This document shows positions 14,568 through 23,211 of a stretch of DNA of 54,362 bases, one piece after another. The position numbers were made by a program, and so were the translations under genes. The DNA lies in contig JADBKJ010000018.1 of NCBI GenBank assembly GCA_014896455.1, positions 1 to 54,362 of the forward strand. The letters are read 5' to 3'. Source of the stretch: Thermoanaerobacter sp. (lineage in GTDB: Bacteria > Bacillota > Thermoanaerobacteria > Thermoanaerobacterales > Thermoanaerobacteraceae). The notes beneath the pieces were generated by a model, which worked only from the letters and a program-made list of their open reading frames with translations, was not told where the DNA came from and did not search any database. The first letter of the stretch is position 1, and each line of letters starts with the position of its first letter.

Positions 14568-15239
14568 TTACTCAAGCTCATTTATCATCCTTAATACTTC
14601 ATCTGCTTGTATGGCGGCGACTGCCATGACTTTGGGTGCCAAAGGTTTCTTTTCATTAATCGATGTAACAAAATCCCCCACAATTGAAAAGTTTTTACCC
14701 CGTTTTATTTTAATATTTTCACAATCACCAAATCCTGCGACACCTGAAGCCAAAACCACTTTTTTATTGTGTTTTTGTGCTTTTTTAAAAATCAGCGTTT
14801 TGGTAAATTCATTGTCAACAGCTTCCACAACTATATCATGTTGAGGGATTAACTCATCTAAATTTGACTCATCAATTTTTATATTTTTGGCTGCTATGTT
14901 TGCATGGGGATTGATTTTAAAGAGAGTATCTTTAAGGGCTAATACCTTTTTTTCTCCTACATGATGTAAAAAGTAATTTTGTCGGTTGAGATTTAAGATA
15001 TCTACCTCATCAAAATCGACTATTGTGAGGTTTTTAATACCACTTCTTATAAGCATCACTGCAACATTTGAACCAAGTCCACCACAGCCAATGAGAAGAA
15101 TTTTTACTCTTGAAAGCTTGTCAAGCATCTTTTTATCAAAATAATTTTTAAGAATTACATCAAAAGGATAAGCACAGAAGGCTGCATTATGCCTTTTTAG
15201 AGTGATAACTGCTTTTTTCTTACATCTTATGCACTTCAA
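14568..15239 (-). CDS. thiF: ThiF-family adenylyltransferase with a foreign zinc-ribbon N-terminus
   Basis: ThiF activates the C-terminal Gly of a small sulfur carrier (ThiS type) by adenylation. From about residue 30 the 223-residue protein matches the short clostridial ThiF: NYFDKKMLDKLSRVKILLIG, the CGGLGSNVA nucleotide loop, DFDEVDILNLNRQNYF with the Arg/Asn of the active site, and VVEAVDNEFTK. The first ~22 residues (MKCIRCKKKAVITLKRHNAA) look instead like the N-terminal zinc ribbon (CxxC...H..FC) of TtuA/TtcA-type tRNA thiolation enzymes. The fusion is in frame with no start or ribosome site at the ThiF part. This seems to be a deletion chimera; activity of the ThiF part is possible. 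Confidence 0.75.
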   Translation of the reverse strand: MKCIRCKKKAVITLKRHNAAFCAYPFDVILKNYFDKKMLDKLSRVKILLIGCGGLGSNVAVMLIRSGIKNLTIVDFDEVDILNLNRQNYFLHHVGEKKVLALKDTLFKINPHANIAAKNIKIDESNLDELIPQHDIVVEAVDNEFTKTLIFKKAQKHNKKVVLASGVAGFGDCENIKIKRGKNFSIVGDFVTSINEKKPLAPKVMAVAAIQADEVLRMINELE

Positions 15240-15384
15240 TTGATAAAGCCTCCTTCGACTAACCTCCAGAAACTACCGATATTTATTATATCAAATTTAC
15301 CTTCTATAATTATACTAAACTTAATTGTGTTTAATAAATATTCTTTGACAGAAAAAGAATTGGAGAGGTATAAGCTAGATAGTA

Positions 15385-15413
15385 AAAAATAAGGGCTTTT
15401 TTGCCCTTATTTT
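15385..15413. terminator. Hairpin terminator of the desulfoferrodoxin gene
   Basis: AAAATAAGGGC (15385-15395) pairs with GCCCTTATTTT (15403-15413). The hairpin overlaps the dfx stop codon and has T/A runs on both sides. Confidence 0.7.
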
Positions 15414-15790
15414 CATTCAGATTTCCATAGACCGTGCAAATTGCAGTAGGACCAGGCTTTTAAATCTTTTGCCTCTGTTACAAAAACTGCTTCTGGCTTT
15501 TCACCTGGTTTTAATACTTTTCTCATATATAACCCATCAGCTAAGAGAGAAATCCATTCAATCCAATGCTTTTCTTCCATTGGGTGAGGTATACTTCCTA
15601 CTTTTACTGTTACAATATTTCCATTTCTTTCAATAACAGGTGTGTGCTTTTCTGTGCCTGTATCTCCTGTTTTTTCTTGCATTTTTACCATTGGCTCGCC
15701 ACAGCAGACTAAAGTGCCAACCCCTTCGTAAAGCACTTCTACTATATTTCCACATTTTTCACATTTGTAAACTCCATATAAATCAGCCAT
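15413..15790 (-). CDS. dfx: Desulfoferrodoxin (superoxide reductase, two-iron type)
   Basis: Reduces superoxide to hydrogen peroxide without making oxygen, as suits an anaerobe. The 125-residue product has the N-terminal desulforedoxin site ([12 protein letters not shown]...LVCCGEPM: CxxC and CC bind one Fe) and the catalytic site II ligands ([22 protein letters not shown] with His residues, and CNLHGLW with Cys and His). The presence of site I makes it class I (Dfx) rather than neelaredoxin. It is a single gene with an AGGAGG site; a long palindrome lies upstream. Confidence 0.94.
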   Translation of the reverse strand: MADLYGVYKCEKCGNIVEVLYEGVGTLVCCGEPMVKMQEKTGDTGTEKHTPVIERNGNIVTVKVGSIPHPMEEKHWIEWISLLADGLYMRKVLKPGEKPEAVFVTEAKDLKAWSYCNLHGLWKSE

Positions 15791-15837
15791 TTTTATTCCT
15801 CCTTCTATGTAAAAATATGAAATTAAAATTAAGTTTT

Positions 15838-15875
15838 AGAAGATAATATATTTTAACAGAAATATATTATCTTCT
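15838..15875. promoter_or_regulatory. Long AT-rich palindrome upstream of dfx
   Basis: AGAAGATAATATATTT (15838-15853) and AAATATATTATCTTCT (15860-15875) are perfect 16-bp arms around TAACAG. It lies ~50 bp upstream of the dfx start on the minus strand. It may be an operator for a redox or peroxide regulator, or a leader hairpin. It is not a clear PerR box. Confidence 0.5.
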
Positions 15876-16020
15876 ATATTTATGATACATTAAAATTTTT
15901 TAAGTTTCAAGGGGTAAGGGAAAATTTTTTATAAATTGGGTTACAAATATCGGATAATTGAAAAATGCAATTGTTAATTTTTATAAAAGTATGATAATAT
16001 AATGGTGAGGAGGTGGCAAA

Positions 16021-16710
16021 ATGCACAAAATATTGGTAATTGAAGACGATGTTAATATAGCTAAATTTGTAAAAATAAATTTGGATAAATACTACGAGAC
16101 TGAAATAGTGCATGAGGGTGAGAAGGCACTTTATTTATTAGAGAGGGAAAGGTTTTCTGTTATAGTGTTGGATATAATGCTTCCGGACATAAGCGGTTTT
16201 GAAATTTTGAAAAAGATAAGAGCCATGAAAGTGAATACTCCAGTAATTATCTTGACAGCCAAAAGCCAGGATGTGGATAAAATCTTGGGCTTAGAGCTAG
16301 GAGCAGATGACTATATAACAAAACCTTTTAACCCGAGAGAACTTGTCGCCAGAGTAAGGGCGGTTATAAGAAGGGTTTATGAATTTAATGCTTTAAGTAA
16401 AAGTATCAATTTGTTGGAATATGATGAAATAAAATTGGACTTGCTCCAGAATAAGGCTTTTGTAAGAGGAAAGGAGGTTTTTCTTACTCCGAGAGAATTT
16501 CAGATTTTAAAGATGTTGATGACAAATAGGAAAAAAGTTGTAAAGAGAGAGGAACTTATTGCTTCTATATGGGGCGACTCTTTTATGGAGGATACGAAAA
16601 CTTTGGACGTACATATACGAAGATTGAGGGAGAAAATTGAAGAAAATCCTGACCAGCCGAAATATATACATACCCAATGGGGAGTTGGGTACTATTTTGG
16701 GGGAAACTAA
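16021..16710 (+). CDS. OmpR/PhoB-family response regulator
   Basis: The 229-residue protein has a receiver domain (MHKILVIEDDVNIAKFVKI, with Asp9-Asp10) and the phospho-acceptor Asp in VIVLDIMLPDISGFE. ILTAKSQ has the conserved Thr and DDYITKPF the conserved Lys. The C-terminal winged helix (~130-228) includes LTPREFQILKMLM and KTLDVHIRRLREKI. It should bind DNA as a dimer when phosphorylated by the kinase encoded directly after it. Its regulon cannot be deduced; the Pho box at 2690 makes PhoP one option, but nothing in the sequence proves it. Confidence 0.93.
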   Translation: MHKILVIEDDVNIAKFVKINLDKYYETEIVHEGEKALYLLERERFSVIVLDIMLPDISGFEILKKIRAMKVNTPVIILTAKSQDVDKILGLELGADDYITKPFNPRELVARVRAVIRRVYEFNALSKSINLLEYDEIKLDLLQNKAFVRGKEVFLTPREFQILKMLMTNRKKVVKREELIASIWGDSFMEDTKTLDVHIRRLREKIEENPDQPKYIHTQWGVGYYFGGN

Positions 16711-18096
16711 ATGAGTATAAAGATTAAACTTACCATTTCATATATTTTATTGATTACAATGATAATAATTTTTTTCGGAGTCATATCTACTTTAACTCTT
16801 GAAAAATATTATATTGACAATATAATTGAGATATTAACTTCTCAGGGCACTTCTTTTTCTCGTGTGTTTGACAGCTACATTGATGCAGATATATATACAA
16901 TAAGCCAAGATGTAGTTAAAAAGCTTGCTACAGATACTAATGCTCAAGTTCAGGTTTTAAATATGGAAGGTATGCTTTTAGGAGATTCCACACTTTCATC
17001 TACTCCTGTCCCTGTCAAAATACTCACCCCGGATGTCATACAAGCTATTTCTGGAGAAAGTGGAGTTTATACAGAAAAAATCAATAATGAAAGAGTTTTA
17101 CACGTTTCGGTTCCTATAAAAAACAAATTAAATTATGTGGCAATTTTGAGGCTTTCTTCTTCTTTGGAGGAAGTTTCCAACATAATAAAAAGACTGGTTT
17201 TATTTTTAGCGCTTGTTTTGACAGTGTCTTCTTTAGTTGCGTTGATAATAGGATTTTTTATAGCAAATAAATTAACAAAACCTCTTGAAATGGTAAAAAA
17301 GGCAACTCAGGAAATGGCAAAGGGCAATTTTAAAGTGAGAGCGGAGAAAACTTCAAATGACGAAATAGGAATACTTGCGGATTCTTTTAACAAAATGGCC
17401 GAAGAATTGGGACAGTTAGAAGAGATGAAAAATGAATTTATAAGCAATATTTCTCATGAATTAAAAACACCTCTTACTTCTATAAAAGGATTCGCAATAA
17501 CTGCGATGGATTTGGTAGAAAAAAATAGTGAACTATATAAGTATTTGAACATTATTGATGAAGAAACAGATAGACTTTCTTGTTTAGTGGATGAACTTTT
17601 GGATTTTTCTAAGATAGAATTAAATAAGGTTAAACTAAGTTTTGAAGAAGTAGAGTTAGATAAATTGATAGAGGATACAGTCGCAATTTTAAGACCTCAT
17701 GCTAGCAATTATGGAGTAAATTTAATTTGCAAAAAAAAGATTGATAGGGTTGTCATAAATGGGGATGTAAATCGATTAAAACAAGTATTAGTGAATATAA
17801 TTGACAATGGAATAAAAGCTTGTAGTAGAGGAAAATATGTTAAGGTGTTTCTTGACATAAAGGACAAAAAAGCTGTAATAAGGATTGAAGACCAGGGGCA
17901 AGGAATTTCGCAAGAGGAAATAAAATATATATTTGATAAATTTTATAGAGGTAAAAATAATAAATACAGTGGCACAGGATTAGGACTTGCTATTTCTAAA
18001 AAGATAATTGAAGAACACAAAGGGATTATTACTGTAGAAAGCGAGGTAGGAAAAGGTAGTGTTTTCACTATTGAGTTGCCTTTAAAAGATAGATAA
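16711..18096 (+). CDS. Sensor histidine kinase (HAMP-HisKA-HATPase)
   Basis: The 461-residue membrane kinase starts one base after the regulator's stop codon. It has a membrane segment (~8-28), an extracellular sensor region of ~135 residues, a second membrane segment (~162-185), HAMP (KPLEMVKKATQEMAKGNFKV), HisKA with the phospho-His in FISNISHELKTPLTSIKG, and an ATPase domain with N-box (NIIDNGIKA), G1 (DQGQGIS) and G2 (GTGLGLAISKKI). It senses an unknown external signal and phosphorylates the partner regulator. There is no PAS domain, which many PhoR proteins have. Confidence 0.93.
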   Translation: MSIKIKLTISYILLITMIIIFFGVISTLTLEKYYIDNIIEILTSQGTSFSRVFDSYIDADIYTISQDVVKKLATDTNAQVQVLNMEGMLLGDSTLSSTPVPVKILTPDVIQAISGESGVYTEKINNERVLHVSVPIKNKLNYVAILRLSSSLEEVSNIIKRLVLFLALVLTVSSLVALIIGFFIANKLTKPLEMVKKATQEMAKGNFKVRAEKTSNDEIGILADSFNKMAEELGQLEEMKNEFISNISHELKTPLTSIKGFAITAMDLVEKNSELYKYLNIIDEETDRLSCLVDELLDFSKIELNKVKLSFEEVELDKLIEDTVAILRPHASNYGVNLICKKKIDRVVINGDVNRLKQVLVNIIDNGIKACSRGKYVKVFLDIKDKKAVIRIEDQGQGISQEEIKYIFDKFYRGKNNKYSGTGLGLAISKKIIEEHKGIITVESEVGKGSVFTIELPLKDR

Positions 18097-18164
18097 ATTA
18101 TTGACACCCCTCCTGATTTGTATTATTCATATATAGGTCATTTTTTATGAAAGGAGATTTAAAT

Positions 18165-18297
18165 ATGAATACTACGCCTACCTCATCTAGACTTCATATT
18201 GTGCTTTTCGGTAAAAGAAATGCGGGAAAATTAAGTCTCATTAATGCTTGATGTAGGACCTCTTGAGAGCTGAGAGTAAAATTAGAATAAAAAAACA
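18165..18297 (+). pseudogene. hydF: hydF ([FeFe]-hydrogenase maturase) fossil
   Basis: Behind an AAAGGAG site, an ATG at 18165 opens MNTTPTSSRLHIVLFGKRNA then GKLSLINA and a stop. This is the start of HydF with its GTPase P-loop (usual form GKRNAGKSSLINAL). About 40 bases on, DVGPLES resembles the G3-side 'DDVG.LGELRV' region and KKT follows, so an internal deletion is likely. Only ~30 intact codons remain, so no function is possible. The gene's presence implies hydrogen metabolism in the lineage, with a working copy presumably elsewhere. Confidence 0.75.
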
Positions 18298-19530
18298 TCA
18301 TACTTTATATACTTTTTTATATTGAAACACTAAGACATAAAGTGTATACGAAAGGGCGATTATTCCACTTACTATAAAAGTTATGTTGGAGCCAAACCTT
18401 TGAGATAATGTACCAGCATACAATGAGCCTATAGGAGTTACTCCACCAAAAACCAAAGAATAAACACTCATTACTCTTCCTCTGAATTCATCTGCAGAGT
18501 TAATTTGTATAGTAGTGTTTGCGGAGGAACTAAAAGTTATCATAGACCACCCTGCTAAAGCTAAAAGTAAAGCTGTTAATAGATAATTACTCTGTATTCC
18601 TATAAGGATTTGAAAAATTCCAAGACCTATGCCACCGCCAAACAAATAAACGGGTTTTACTCCTCTTCTGCTTATTGAAGCCAGTACCAATGCTCCAATT
18701 AGTGCTCCTGTTCCCATTGCTGACATAAGCATACCATAACCAGTAGCTTCTCTGTGAAGTACATCTTTAGTAAAAACGGGAACTAATACATTGAAATTCA
18801 TTGAGAAAGTGCTTAAAATTGCAATCATGAGTATCGTGGTGAGTATAATTGGAGTATTTTTGATGTATATTAAACCGTCCTTTAAGTCATCAAAAATCTT
18901 TGCTTTGTCATCAATAGTTTTTGGCGTTTTTCCATCTACGGTAATTAATAGGAGTCCTATTATTACAGCAATAAAGCTTGCAGAATTTAAATAAAAACAT
19001 ACAGCATATCCTAATTTGCCAATTAATATTCCTGCAATTGCTGGTCCTACTATTCTTGCTGCGTTAAACACTGCAGAGTTTAAAGCAATGGCATTCATTA
19101 AATCTTTTTTGCCCACTAAGTCAATGATGAAAGATTGCCTTGCTGGCATATCTATTGTATTCAAAAAGCCATTAAACAAAGCCAAAGCCAAGATTTCCCA
19201 ATAATTTATTATCTTTAAAGCAGTCAAAGTGGCCAAGATAAAGGCAGAAATTGCAAAACTTGACTGTGTAAATAAAATTAGTTTTCTCTTTGGGAATCTA
19301 TCTATTACAACGCCTGCGAATAGAGAAAAAAGCATCACAGGTAAAAACTGAACAGCACTTACTAGCCCCAATAAAAAAGACGAATTTGTCAGTTTAAGAA
19401 CTAGCCAACCTTGGCCTATATTTTGCATCCATGTGCCTATAAGGGAAATCATTTGTCCAAACCAGAAGAGCCTAAAATTTCTGTGTTTAAGAGCAGGAAA
19501 AGAATACTCTAATTTTTCCACTGTATTCAT
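18298..19530 (-). CDS. MFS exporter (DHA3/enterobactin-exporter-like)
   Basis: The 410-residue protein has 12 hydrophobic segments. FPALKHRNFRLFWFGQMISL and LFAGVVIDRFPKRK (the MFS loop 2-3 motif with D-R-x-x-[KR]-[KR]) are typical of the DHA3 branch, whose members export drugs, siderophores or macrolides by proton antiport. It lies 18 bp downstream of a TPR-type regulator on the same strand, so the two form an operon in which the regulator probably controls the exporter. The substrate is unknown. Confidence 0.85.
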   Translation of the reverse strand: MNTVEKLEYSFPALKHRNFRLFWFGQMISLIGTWMQNIGQGWLVLKLTNSSFLLGLVSAVQFLPVMLFSLFAGVVIDRFPKRKLILFTQSSFAISAFILATLTALKIINYWEILALALFNGFLNTIDMPARQSFIIDLVGKKDLMNAIALNSAVFNAARIVGPAIAGILIGKLGYAVCFYLNSASFIAVIIGLLLITVDGKTPKTIDDKAKIFDDLKDGLIYIKNTPIILTTILMIAILSTFSMNFNVLVPVFTKDVLHREATGYGMLMSAMGTGALIGALVLASISRRGVKPVYLFGGGIGLGIFQILIGIQSNYLLTALLLALAGWSMITFSSSANTTIQINSADEFRGRVMSVYSLVFGGVTPIGSLYAGTLSQRFGSNITFIVSGIIALSYTLYVLVFQYKKVYKV

Positions 19531-19548
19531 TTATTTTTCACCTTTCTA

Positions 19549-20859
19549 TTAATTTTCGTATAACAGCTCTATTGATTGGTTAAAATATTTTTTAGCTTCT
19601 TCTGGATTATTTAGGGCAATATACAGATTTCCCAATCCTTTATAGGCTTCAGACAAGTCCTTTTTAAGGCCAAGGGTTTTGAGTATTTCTACAGATTTTA
19701 AAAGTTCTTTTTCACTTAATTCAAACTGACCTTGCTTTAAATGTAAATTTCCTAATATTGTATAAATTCTACCCATTTCTTCTTCTTCTCCTAGTTTTGT
19801 TACGATTTCTAAAGATTGATTTAAATATTCTAATGCTTTGGGATAATCTTCTTTTAAATAGTAAATTCTTCCGATTTCTGTGAGGTTGTATGCCATTCCT
19901 CTTTCATTTCCTAAATCTTTATACATCGAATAGCTCTTTACAAAATATTTTTCTGCAATATCATACTTTTTTAAATCTGTATATACAAAACCTAAATAAT
20001 TGTATTCATTAGCAATATCTTCTTTTAAGTTTAGGGTTTTACTTATCAGAATAGCACGCCTTATATATTTTAAAGCATCCTTATATTGTTTAAGCTCGTG
20101 ATTTACAAGTCCTAGTCCATTATTTGACAAAGCAATAAAATCTACTGCTTTAATTTGAGTAGAATATTCAAGGCATTTCATATAATAATCTCTTGCTTTA
20201 ATAAATTCCCCCATTTTACTGTATAAATTTGCTATACTATAAAGTATGCGGGATTTCAAATGTGTGTGTTTTAAAGAGTATTTTTCAAAACCATCTAAAG
20301 CTTTTAAATAATTTTCCAATGATGATTGAAATTTTTGCAGATTGCCCAAACACAATCCTTTCATGTAATGCATTTCTACTGTAATTTCAGTCAATGAGCT
20401 TTTTTCAAAATATGGAGATATTTTATCTAAAATTTCAAGAACTTTTGTATAGTCTTTGATAGCAAAATAAGATTTGGCTAGGTAAAAATTTATCAAATTT
20501 GTCGAATACTCATCTATTGCATTGTCTAAAATATCGATGTATAATTTAATAGCTTCTTCATAATTTTTGTTATCAAAAGCTTTTTGAGCAGTTAAGAACT
20601 TTTCTAAAATATTTTTGTATTTTGCAAGTTCTTTTTTTAATTCTTCTTTTTCGACATAATCCTCATCTAAAAAATAAACAACTGGCTTATTTAACTTTTG
20701 AGCTATGAAATTTAAAGCTTTCAAGGAAGGGCTTATCTTACCTTTTTCTATGAGACTTATATAGCCCTTTGAAAATTCATTCCCCGATAAATCTCCTTGT
20801 TTTAAAAATTGCCTTTTTCTTTCTTCCCTGATTCTTTTGCCTAATTCTACCATATCCAT
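19549..20859 (-). CDS. XRE-type transcriptional regulator with TPR repeats
   Basis: The 436-residue protein has an N-terminal Cro/cI-type helix-turn-helix (~5-65: LGKRIREERKRQFLKQGDLS, then YISLIEKGKISPSLKALNFI). It is followed by about eight to ten TPR units of ~40 residues (for example YSIANLYSKMGEFIKARDYY and YKGLGNLYIALNNPEEAKKY). This architecture is shared by peptide-responsive regulators of the RRNPP group and by related TPR regulators. It may bind a signal peptide through its TPR domain, but no small peptide gene was seen nearby. Cotranscribed with the MFS exporter. Confidence 0.85.
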   Translation of the reverse strand: MDMVELGKRIREERKRQFLKQGDLSGNEFSKGYISLIEKGKISPSLKALNFIAQKLNKPVVYFLDEDYVEKEELKKELAKYKNILEKFLTAQKAFDNKNYEEAIKLYIDILDNAIDEYSTNLINFYLAKSYFAIKDYTKVLEILDKISPYFEKSSLTEITVEMHYMKGLCLGNLQKFQSSLENYLKALDGFEKYSLKHTHLKSRILYSIANLYSKMGEFIKARDYYMKCLEYSTQIKAVDFIALSNNGLGLVNHELKQYKDALKYIRRAILISKTLNLKEDIANEYNYLGFVYTDLKKYDIAEKYFVKSYSMYKDLGNERGMAYNLTEIGRIYYLKEDYPKALEYLNQSLEIVTKLGEEEEMGRIYTILGNLHLKQGQFELSEKELLKSVEILKTLGLKKDLSEAYKGLGNLYIALNNPEEAKKYFNQSIELLYEN

Positions 20860-21011
20860 GTAATACCACTCCTTAATGCAGCTGCTAAAATATATTATAA
20901 TTTAATTTGGCAACTTTTTCAACAGATTTGTACAGAGTAAATTTAATTATATAAAAATTATGATAAGTGATATAATATTGTTTGTACATTTTAATGTTAG
21001 AGGTGGTTTTC

Positions 21012-22499
21012 GTGAATAAACTATTTATTGTAGGATTAGGACCAGGCTCACCAGATACTATTACAGTAGGAGTATTGGAAAAGATGAAAAGTGCTGATAA
21101 AGTCTTTTTAAGGACCGAAAAACATCCAATTGTTTCATATCTTAAAGAGCAAGGGATCATTTTTGAAACTTTTGATAAAATATACGAAAAAAGTATGACT
21201 TTTGAGGAAGTTTATGAAGATATTGCTCGGGAAATAAAAGATATAGCAAGAAAATATCGAAATGTGGTATATGCTGTGCCGGGGCATCCCCATGTTGCAG
21301 AAAAATCAGTAGAGTACATATTAAACTTTTGTAAAGACTGTGCCGATATATCAGTAGAAATTATACCAGCTGTTTCTTTTATTGATGCAATTATAAGCGA
21401 TTTTAAAATTGACCCTATTTATGGGTTGAAAATAATCGACGCTTTATCTTTAGATACTCAAAAGCCGGATAAAAGATGCCATAATATAGTAGTGCAAATA
21501 TATGATAAATTTGTCGCCTCAGAAGCGAAATTAAAGCTGTCAGAAATATATGGCGATAATTATCTTGTAACTTTAATAAAAAATGCAGGAATTAATGGTA
21601 GACAAGTGATAGAAACGATGCCACTTTATATGATTGATAGAATTGATTGGATCGATTACCTTACTTCGCTATATATTCCTCCTGTTCAAAAAATTTTTCA
21701 AGAAAAGTATGACATATATGACCTTTTAGAGATAATGAGAATTTTAAGAAGTGAAAAGGGATGTCCATGGGATAAAAAGCAGACTCATCAAAGCCTTGAA
21801 AAATATTTGGTGGAAGAGAGTTATGAGTTAATTGATGCTATTGAGAAAGAATCTGAGGATAAGATGGCAGAAGAGTTAGGAGATGTGCTTTTACAAGTTG
21901 TATTCCATTCACAAATTGCAAAAGAGAGGGGAACATTCAATTTTTGCGACGTAGTAGATGGCATATGCAAAAAGATGATTTGGAGGCATCCTCACGTTTT
22001 TGGGACCGTAGAATTAAAAACTTCTAAAGCCGTATTAGAAAAATGGGATGAGTTGAAGAGAGAAGAGAAAAATTTAAATTCTTATACGGAAATTTTAAAA
22101 GATGTGCCAAAGCATATGCCTGCCCTTATCAGAAGTTATAAGGTCCAGGAAAAAGCAGCAAAGGTGGGTTTTGATTGGGAGAGGGTTGAGGATGCAATTT
22201 CTAAAGTTTATGAGGAGTTAGAAGAATTAAAGGAGGTGTATAAAGGGAAAAATAAAGAAAAGATTGTTGAGGAAGTTGGAGATTTAATTTTTGCAGTGGT
22301 AAATGTAGCTAGATTTTTAGATGTAGAACCAGAAAGTGCAACTCACAACACAGTGGAAAAATTTATAAAGCGATTTGAATACATAGAAAAAACTGCAGCA
22401 AAAAATGGACAAAAATTAGATGAAATGACTTTAAATGACATGGATAAGCTGTGGAATGAAGCAAAGATGAATAATTTTAATAAAAAAAATGAAAAATAA
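21012..22499 (+). CDS. yabN: YabN: tetrapyrrole-methylase-like domain fused to MazG pyrophosphohydrolase
   Basis: The 495-residue protein has a tetrapyrrole methylase-like N-terminal half (LFIVGLGPGSPDTITVG; YAVPGHPHVAEKS) and a MazG half (LRSEKGCPWDKKQTHQSLEK, VEESYELIDAIEKESED with the EExxE metal site, then a second helical repeat). MazG proteins hydrolyse non-canonical or excess NTPs to NMPs. The gene is the usual first member of the mazG-HU-rqcP-yabP cluster. I chose the GTG at 21012 behind AGAGGTGG. Confidence 0.9.
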   Translation: MNKLFIVGLGPGSPDTITVGVLEKMKSADKVFLRTEKHPIVSYLKEQGIIFETFDKIYEKSMTFEEVYEDIAREIKDIARKYRNVVYAVPGHPHVAEKSVEYILNFCKDCADISVEIIPAVSFIDAIISDFKIDPIYGLKIIDALSLDTQKPDKRCHNIVVQIYDKFVASEAKLKLSEIYGDNYLVTLIKNAGINGRQVIETMPLYMIDRIDWIDYLTSLYIPPVQKIFQEKYDIYDLLEIMRILRSEKGCPWDKKQTHQSLEKYLVEESYELIDAIEKESEDKMAEELGDVLLQVVFHSQIAKERGTFNFCDVVDGICKKMIWRHPHVFGTVELKTSKAVLEKWDELKREEKNLNSYTEILKDVPKHMPALIRSYKVQEKAAKVGFDWERVEDAISKVYEELEELKEVYKGKNKEKIVEEVGDLIFAVVNVARFLDVEPESATHNTVEKFIKRFEYIEKTAAKNGQKLDEMTLNDMDKLWNEAKMNNFNKKNEK

Positions 22500-22576
22500 G
22501 CGTAAATTAGCAGGATTTTTCGATTTTGTGAAGAATAAATAAGAGTAAAACATATTTAAACTAAGGAGGTATTGTT

Positions 22577-22852
22577 GTGAATAAGGCAGATCTTGTTGCG
22601 AAAATTGCAGAAAAAAGTGAGTTAACAAAAAAGGATGCTGAAAAGGCATTAAATGCTTTCATCGAGGCAGTAGAAGAAGCATTGAAGAATGGTGACAAAG
22701 TTCAATTAGTAGGATTTGGCACATTTGAAGTAAGAGAAAGAGCAGAAAGAAAAGGAAGAAATCCTCAGACAAGAGAAGAAATAACAATTCCTGCTTCAAA
22801 AGCTCCTATCTTCAAAGCAGGGAAAGCGTTGAAGGATTTAGTAAATTCTTAA
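22577..22852 (+). CDS. hup: HU-family DNA-binding protein
   Basis: The 91-residue protein matches HU throughout: [40 protein letters not shown], then [13 protein letters not shown] with the DNA-intercalating Pro of the RNPxT arm. It packages and bends DNA and is abundant in the cell. GTG start behind AAGGAGG; a strong terminator follows. Confidence 0.96.
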   Translation: MNKADLVAKIAEKSELTKKDAEKALNAFIEAVEEALKNGDKVQLVGFGTFEVRERAERKGRNPQTREEITIPASKAPIFKAGKALKDLVNS

Positions 22853-22884
22853 GAAAATCAGGTCTTTATGACCTGATTTTCTTA
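22853..22884 (+). terminator. Terminator after hup
   Basis: AAAATCAGGTC and GACCTGATTTT form a perfect 11-bp stem with a short loop, followed by CTTACTTTT. Confidence 0.8.
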
Positions 22885-22910
22885 CTTTTACATGGGGGGG
22901 TAAAAAGCTC

Positions 22911-23156
22911 ATGAGAGTTGATAAGTTTTTGAAAGTTTCAAGGCTTATCAAAAGGCGTACAATTGCAAAAGAGGCCTGTGACAAAGGATTAGTTTTTATA
23001 AATGGCAAGCAGGCAAAAGCTAGTGACGAAGTAAAAGAACATGATATAATAGAGATAAGCTTTGGAGATAAAATTGTTAAAATAGAGGTTATAGATGTAA
23101 AGGAACGTGCTTTAAAAGACGAGGCTTACAAAATGTATAAATTGATAGAAGAATGA
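22911..23156 (+). CDS. rqcP: RqcP (YabO): S4-domain ribosome quality-control factor
   Basis: The 81-residue S4 RNA-binding protein begins MRVDKFLKVSRLIKRRTIAK and contains GLVFINGKQAKASDEVKEHD. In Bacillus, RqcP works with RqcH in adding Ala tails to stalled nascent chains on 50S subunits. Position after HU and before the spoIID/yabP genes matches the conserved Firmicute order. Length is normal. Confidence 0.9.
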   Translation: MRVDKFLKVSRLIKRRTIAKEACDKGLVFINGKQAKASDEVKEHDIIEISFGDKIVKIEVIDVKERALKDEAYKMYKLIEE

Positions 23157-23166
23157 ATGATTTGTG

Positions 23167-23209
23167 AAAATCCCTCAAATACTATAAACAAAAGTATAGG
23201 AGGGATTTT
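23167..23209 (+). promoter_or_regulatory. Inverted repeat that buries the ribosome site of the next gene
   Basis: AAAATCCCTC (23167-23176) pairs with GAGGGATTTT (23200-23209), with a smaller inner stem (ACTATA/TATAG). The 3' arm includes the TAGGAGGGA ribosome site of the TTG-started spoIID-like gene at 23212. It may act as terminator for rqcP and as translational control of the next gene. Confidence 0.55.
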
Positions 23210-23211
23210 AA

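Noticed and set aside
16021-18096. Calling the two-component system PhoP-PhoR
   Set aside because: A Pho box is present at 2690, but the kinase lacks a PAS domain and there is no linked phosphate gene, so the specific name is not supported.
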